A DNA stretch of 18,466 nucleotides from Oxalobacteraceae bacterium UBA5157 (GTDB lineage: Bacteria > Pseudomonadota > Gammaproteobacteria > Burkholderiales > Burkholderiaceae_D), in the NCBI GenBank assembly GCA_002415335.1, contig DHXL01000064.1:1-18466 (forward strand). Direction: 5' to 3'. The translations under genes were made by a program, and so were the position numbers. Position 1 is the first letter of the stretch. Each line of letters starts with the position of its first letter. Under the pieces are notes generated by a model. It was given only the letters and a program-made list of their open reading frames with translations, had not been told where the DNA came from and ran no database searches. Shown one piece after another: positions 15,089-18,466 of this stretch.

Positions 15089-15125
15089 CGGATTGGCACT
15101 CTTCTTTCTTCAGTCTGCCAATCCG
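15089..15125 (+). terminator. Hairpin after the TTR-like gene
   Basis: CGGATTGGCA (15089-15098) pairs perfectly with TGCCAATCCG (15116-15125) over a 17-base pyrimidine-rich loop. It lies 12 bases after the stop codon. There is no T-tract behind it, so termination would not be of the standard intrinsic type. Confidence 0.4.
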
Positions 15126-15159
15126 GCCTCGTTAGCAAATCTCTAGCGGTGAAGAACCA

Positions 15160-15445
15160 TCAAGAGGAAGGTGGCGCTATCCGCGCGCCTTGCAAGGGAC
15201 GGTTTGCCACTGAATTGTTGCCGTTCAGTACGAAAGTCAGTATCGGTCCGCTCGTAGTGCGGAGATCGATGCCGCCCTCGCTCGTAACCTTCGGCATCAC
15301 TGCGCCGGCTCCCGCTGTCCACTCGTCGCTAGCGCGGAATTTGTCGAGCGCGTCTTCCGTCATGAACAGATAGATGATCGCTGACGATGCCGCGCCGGTC
15401 GGTGCGCCAGTCGCGGGGAGGCTTATCCGGTAATACCGCGGATTG
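15160..15445 (-). pseudogene. Remnant of a SYLF (YSC84) lipid-binding domain gene
   Basis: The minus-strand translation from about 15445 to the stop at 15160 matches the C-terminal half of the SYLF/YSC84 domain: PRYYRIS, then IIYLFMTEDALDKFRASDEW, AGAGAVMPKVTSEGGIDL, GPILTFVLN and LQGARIAP. The domain's N-terminal half and the signal peptide that usually precedes it are missing. Upstream, the open frame to 15636 is Arg/Cys-rich with no family character, and a neighbouring frame stops at TAA near 15429. This points to truncation, perhaps with frameshift. The secreted lipoprotein gene that follows to the right may have replaced the missing part by rearrangement. SYLF proteins are phosphoinositide/lipid-binding in eukaryotes and poorly understood in bacteria. 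Confidence 0.55.
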
Positions 15446-15628
15446 CCACGAGTTCCAATTTCCCGGCCCGCGGATCGACACCCAGATCGATGGAAATGAC
15501 GTCTGCATGGTCCGCGGAATTCACCCACGTTCGCGTAGCATCCGGCTAGGTTCGAATCTGACAAGGCTTGTTGCGCAAGAAGAACATATTTCACAATTGA
15601 CGGGGGATGAGGACACAAAAGGAATAGT

Positions 15629-15644
15629 ATTTCCACGTGGAAAT
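15629..15644. promoter_or_regulatory. Perfect 16-bp palindrome before the unknown lipoprotein gene
   Basis: ATTTCCACGTGGAAAT is fully symmetric (8 of 8 pairs) and ends 15 bases before the ATG at 15660. It could be an operator, or in RNA a hairpin beside the ribosome-binding site GGGGA (15652-15656). TTGACG at 15597-15602 is a possible -35 box, but no -10 lies at proper spacing (TAGTAT is 22 bp away). Confidence 0.45.
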
Positions 15645-15659
15645 GTTCTGCGGGGATAT

Positions 15660-16862
15660 ATGAATGCCAAACTGATATCAGAGCGAGAGGTACTTTTAAA
15701 CGGCACTTCGCGCCGCGCTCGATTCATACCGATGGTGCTCACCGGTTTGCTATGCTCCATCGGATTCGTTGGCTGCGGAGGAGGCGGGCAGGACGAAGGT
15801 GTCCAAAATCAAACACTATCGTCATCCTACAATTCGCAGAGTCCGGCGGTGCTGACAGCGGCCGCAGCGCCTTCCGCGGCAGCGACGTCCGCCGCGGCAT
15901 CGCCACTTACCTCGCTCGCCGTCACGACAGAGTCGGCGGCATCCGTGCTCACGGACAGCGTGTTTGCACCCGCCAGTTTTTGGTATGCCGAGATTCCTGC
16001 CAATGCGCCGCTGCACGTCAACTCGGCCGGTTTCGTCGCCGATTTTCTACGACAGAAGCAGGCCTATTACGGAACGATCAACATCAACACTTCGGCCTAC
16101 GCCAGCCCCGTATTTATCGCGGATGCCAACACACCGACCATCAAGGTGGCGTATTCCAACTGCCAACACAAAACCTATCCTGAAACGGCGTTAGAGGCTC
16201 AATGGGCGGCCGTGCCGATCCCCTCTTACGCGGTGCCCGCCAATGGCACCGATGCAGAGATGACAATTTATCAGCCGTCGACCGACACGATGTGGGAGTT
16301 TTGGGCGGCTAGCAACGTAGCGGGGCAGTGGCAAGCATGCTGGGGCGGCAGGATGCAAAACACGAACACCGGCGACGGCATCTGGACCAATCCCTACGGC
16401 GCGACTGCGACGGGACTTCCGTTTCTCGGCGGCCAAGTCACAGCGGAAGAATTGAGCCGCGGCGAAATTCGCCATGCGATCGGTATTTCCCTGGTCGAAA
16501 CGGAGGCGTCCACCGTGTTCTCATGGCCGGCAAATCGGTCCGATGGATCGAATCCCACGCTCGCCCCGAATCGCATTCCAGAGGGGCTGCGCTTCCGTCT
16601 TGACCCTGCGGTCAACGTCGACGCGCTCGCGATGACTTCTGTCGGCAAGATCATCGCAAAAGCGGCGCAGAAATACGGCTTTGTCGTGTGGGACAAGGCC
16701 GGCGCACTCTCGATTCGGGCGCAGAACCCCAAATCCTACACGGCGCTGGGCCAAGTCGACCCCTATATCGCGCTGTTTGGTGGCAAGCCTTCTTACGCGA
16801 TCTTGAATGGTTTCCCTTGGGAGCGGTTGCAGTTCATGCCGATGAACTACGGCAGGCCGTAA
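15660..16862 (+). CDS. Secreted lipoprotein of unknown function
   Basis: The 400-residue precursor has an Arg-containing n-region (TSRRARFIP), a hydrophobic core (MVLTGLLCSIGFVGC) and a lipobox-like FVGC with Cys39. A Gly run and a low-complexity Ala/Ser/Thr linker follow (about 45-100). The globular part, from about FAPASFWYAEIPANAPLHV on, has many Trp residues (TMWEFWAAS, GQWQACWGGRM), then GLPFLGGQVTAEELSRGEI and RIPEGLRFRLDP, and ends FMPMNYGRP. The pattern resembles large secreted proteins of unknown function that I associate mainly with actinomycetes; I cannot name the family, and no catalytic motif is evident. ATG 15660 is chosen because the signal peptide starts naturally there, although GGGGA is only 3 bases away. 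The upstream frame overlaps the SYLF remnant and is probably not translated. Confidence 0.7.
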   Translation: MNAKLISEREVLLNGTSRRARFIPMVLTGLLCSIGFVGCGGGGQDEGVQNQTLSSSYNSQSPAVLTAAAAPSAAATSAAASPLTSLAVTTESAASVLTDSVFAPASFWYAEIPANAPLHVNSAGFVADFLRQKQAYYGTININTSAYASPVFIADANTPTIKVAYSNCQHKTYPETALEAQWAAVPIPSYAVPANGTDAEMTIYQPSTDTMWEFWAASNVAGQWQACWGGRMQNTNTGDGIWTNPYGATATGLPFLGGQVTAEELSRGEIRHAIGISLVETEASTVFSWPANRSDGSNPTLAPNRIPEGLRFRLDPAVNVDALAMTSVGKIIAKAAQKYGFVVWDKAGALSIRAQNPKSYTALGQVDPYIALFGGKPSYAILNGFPWERLQFMPMNYGRP

Positions 16863-16996
16863 CGAGACCTTTCGCCCGCGCTTGAGTTGGCATCAAGTCA
16901 TCACAGTCTGTACGGTTGAAAAAAATTTACTCTATATCCTTTGCTGGAAGGAAGTGGCGGGTTGCAACGGTACAAAGCAGCGTATGCTTGAGCACT

Positions 16997-17314
16997 ATGT
17001 TCCGCCTTACCCAAGCCCCGAATCTGGCCATCGCGACATTATGGGTCGATGCACTGATTTTTGAAGGCATTACCGCCAGCGTGCAGCGCCAGTATCTGAG
17101 CGGTGTGTCCGGTGAATTGCCCCCGGATCAGTGTCTGCCCGAGGTCTGGGTCCATCACCCCGCGCAAGAGTTCAGGGCGCGTGAATTGCTGCACGACTTG
17201 CAACACGTGCCGCAGCATCGCTGGCAGTGCGTTTGTGGTGAACTGATTGAAGGCGGCTTTGAGCAGTGCTGGAATTGTGCGGAGCTAATGCCGCAACAAG
17301 ACAGAATCGGTTAG
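16997..17314 (+). CDS. DUF2007 protein with C-terminal zinc ribbon
   Basis: The 105-residue cytoplasmic protein matches the DUF2007 fold (putative signal-transducing protein, ferredoxin-like, related to PII-type domains). It starts MFRLTQAPNLAIATLWVDAL, continues with EGITASVQRQYLSG and PEVWVHHPAQEFRARELL, and then adds a short zinc ribbon: Cys78-x-Cys80 and Cys91-x-x-Cys94. The domain has no proven biochemical role. The start at ATG 16997 fits the domain boundary; an in-frame TTG at 16916 would add 27 unlike residues. The ribosome-binding site is weak. It converges with lipA, with 76 bases between stops and no clear terminator. Confidence 0.75.
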   Translation: MFRLTQAPNLAIATLWVDALIFEGITASVQRQYLSGVSGELPPDQCLPEVWVHHPAQEFRARELLHDLQHVPQHRWQCVCGELIEGGFEQCWNCAELMPQQDRIG

Positions 17315-17390
17315 CACCGACGCGTTGGCGATCAGTTCGGACTGGCACCGCATTTTTCTCGGCTCCGGGCCTCATTCACTCCGAGACCCC

Positions 17391-18386
17391 TCACGGCAGC
17401 GCTAACGCGCCTTTCGCCTGCAAATCGGCATGGTACGAAGAGCGCACCATCGGGCCCGACGCGACATGGGTGAATCCCATTCTTTCGCCCGCCATGCGTA
17501 ACGCATCGAACTCTGCTGGCGTCGCGTAACGTTGCACCGCGAGGTGATGCGGGCTCGGCTGGAGGTATTGACCGAGCGTCAGCATCTCGATGCCGTGCGC
17601 GCGCATGTCGCGCATGACTGCTTCGATTTCCTCGATCGTTTCGCCCAGGCCCAGCATCAGCCCCGACTTGGTCGGCACGCTCGGATGGCGCTCTTTGAAA
17701 CGCTGCAGCAGCTTGAGCGAGTTGTCGTAATCGGCGCCGGGACGCGCTTGGCGGTAGAGGCGCGGAATCGTTTCCAGGTTGTGATTGAAAACATCGGGTG
17801 GCGCCTGCTCCATGATCGCCAGTGCGGCATCGACGCGGCCACGAAAATCCGGCGTCAGGATCTCGATCGTGATGCCGGGATTCAGGCTGCGCGTCTGTTC
17901 GATGCAGGCGACGAAATGTGCCGCGCCGCCATCGCGCAAGTCGTCGCGATCGACCGACGTGATCACTACATACTTTAATCCCATCGCCTTGACCGTCGCG
18001 GCCAGCTTGGCCGGCTCTTCCGCATCGAGCGGATTGGGGCGGCCGTGGCCGACGTCGCAGAACGGACAGCGCCGGGTGCAGATGTCGCCCATGATCATGA
18101 AGGTCGCGGTGCCGCTCTTGAAACATTCACCGAGGTTCGGGCAGTTCGCTTCCTCGCACACGGTATGCAAACCGTTTTCGCGCAATACCGATTTCAGGCG
18201 CAGTACTTCTTTCGTGCCGGTGAATTGCGCGCGTATCCAGGTTGGTTTGCGCAGGGTCTGCGACGGCTCGGTCGGGATCACCTTGACCGGGATGCGCGCC
18301 ATCTTTTCGGCGCCGCGCAGCTTCTCGCCGGCCTGCACTGGGCGTTGTGCGGGCGGCTTATCCGTGTTCAGTTTCGGTTCGCTCAT
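17391..18386 (-). CDS. lipA: Lipoyl synthase
   Basis: The 331-residue radical SAM enzyme inserts two sulfurs into octanoyl groups on carrier proteins (E2 subunits, GcvH), the last step of lipoate synthesis in the cytoplasm. The auxiliary 4Fe-4S cluster ligands are Cys77, Cys82 and Cys88 (CEEANCPNLGEC). The radical SAM cluster is Cys103-x3-Cys107-x2-Cys110 (CTRRCPFC). The conserved RSSY serine motif lies at 315-318. Length and motifs are those of a normal functional LipA with the usual N-terminal extension (about 45 residues). The start lies 2 bases past the stop of the upstream GcvT-like gene on the same strand, so translation is probably coupled. Confidence 0.97.
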   Translation of the reverse strand: MSEPKLNTDKPPAQRPVQAGEKLRGAEKMARIPVKVIPTEPSQTLRKPTWIRAQFTGTKEVLRLKSVLRENGLHTVCEEANCPNLGECFKSGTATFMIMGDICTRRCPFCDVGHGRPNPLDAEEPAKLAATVKAMGLKYVVITSVDRDDLRDGGAAHFVACIEQTRSLNPGITIEILTPDFRGRVDAALAIMEQAPPDVFNHNLETIPRLYRQARPGADYDNSLKLLQRFKERHPSVPTKSGLMLGLGETIEEIEAVMRDMRAHGIEMLTLGQYLQPSPHHLAVQRYATPAEFDALRMAGERMGFTHVASGPMVRSSYHADLQAKGALALP

Positions 18387-18388
18387 GA

Positions 18389-18466
18389 TCAGCCGCGACA
18401 GTAGCGTTGCGGCGTGAACGGGGTCTTGGCGACTTCGACCGGCACCGGCTTGCCGCGCACGATGGC
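18389..18466 (-). CDS. C-terminus of a GcvT-like aminomethyltransferase (partial)
   Basis: Only the last 25 residues and the stop codon are inside the window; the gene continues to the right. The segment VRGKPVPVEV followed by TPFTPQRYCRG resembles the C-terminal barrel end of glycine cleavage T-protein and related folate-dependent aminomethyltransferases. If so, it transfers the aminomethyl carbon from lipoylated GcvH to tetrahydrofolate, which would explain its pairing with lipA. So short a piece cannot separate GcvT from dimethylglycine-oxidase-type relatives. Confidence 0.55.
   Translation of the reverse strand, partial: AIVRGKPVPVEVAKTPFTPQRYCRG

Noticed and set aside
17357..17386. Terminator between DUF2007 and lipA
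   Set aside because: TCTCGG/CCGAGA can pair, but the loop is 18 bases and the only T-run precedes the stem on the plus strand, so it suits neither gene.

Overview
The window looks like a chromosomal segment of a betaproteobacterium in the Burkholderiales. The protein styles and the lipA/gcvT-like pair fit Oxalobacteraceae (Herbaspirillum, Collimonas and relatives), but genus assignment is inference. The DNA is moderately GC-rich, with AT-rich promoter islands. I see no rRNA, tRNA, CRISPR array or intact mobile element.

Left block (about 1-7.5 kb): an accessory, catabolism-like cluster. An alpha/beta hydrolase (minus) is divergent from an iron-type alcohol dehydrogenase (plus). Then follow a GntR/FCD regulator, a long intergenic stretch, an MFS organic-acid/metabolite transporter, a membrane di-iron fatty-acid-hydroxylase-like protein and a SAM methyltransferase. 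The most notable signal is regulatory. The dehydrogenase and transporter promoters have the same architecture (TTGACC, 17 bp, TATAAT or TATATT), and each is followed directly by a 24-bp palindrome. The two palindromes share 17 of 24 positions. A weaker, possibly double version lies in front of the hydroxylase gene. This suggests one regulon, most simply run by the embedded GntR protein, for uptake and oxidation of an unidentified substrate.

Middle block (7.7-14.1 kb): a coniferyl-aldehyde-dehydrogenase-like ALDH with a small uncharacterised gene downstream (both minus), a DMT-family exporter (plus), and then a probable two-gene unit. That unit is a solute-binding lipoprotein without ABC partners followed by a transmembrane sensor diguanylate cyclase, plausibly a binding protein feeding a c-di-GMP sensor.

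Right block (14.1-18.5 kb): small and orphan genes. These are an 81-residue protein, a secreted carboxypeptidase-regulatory-like protein, a decayed SYLF (YSC84) domain gene, a secreted lipoprotein of unknown function preceded by a perfect 16-bp palindrome, and a DUF2007 protein with a zinc ribbon. Core metabolism follows on the minus strand: lipA (lipoyl synthase), directly downstream of the C-terminus of a GcvT-like aminomethyltransferase that runs off the window.
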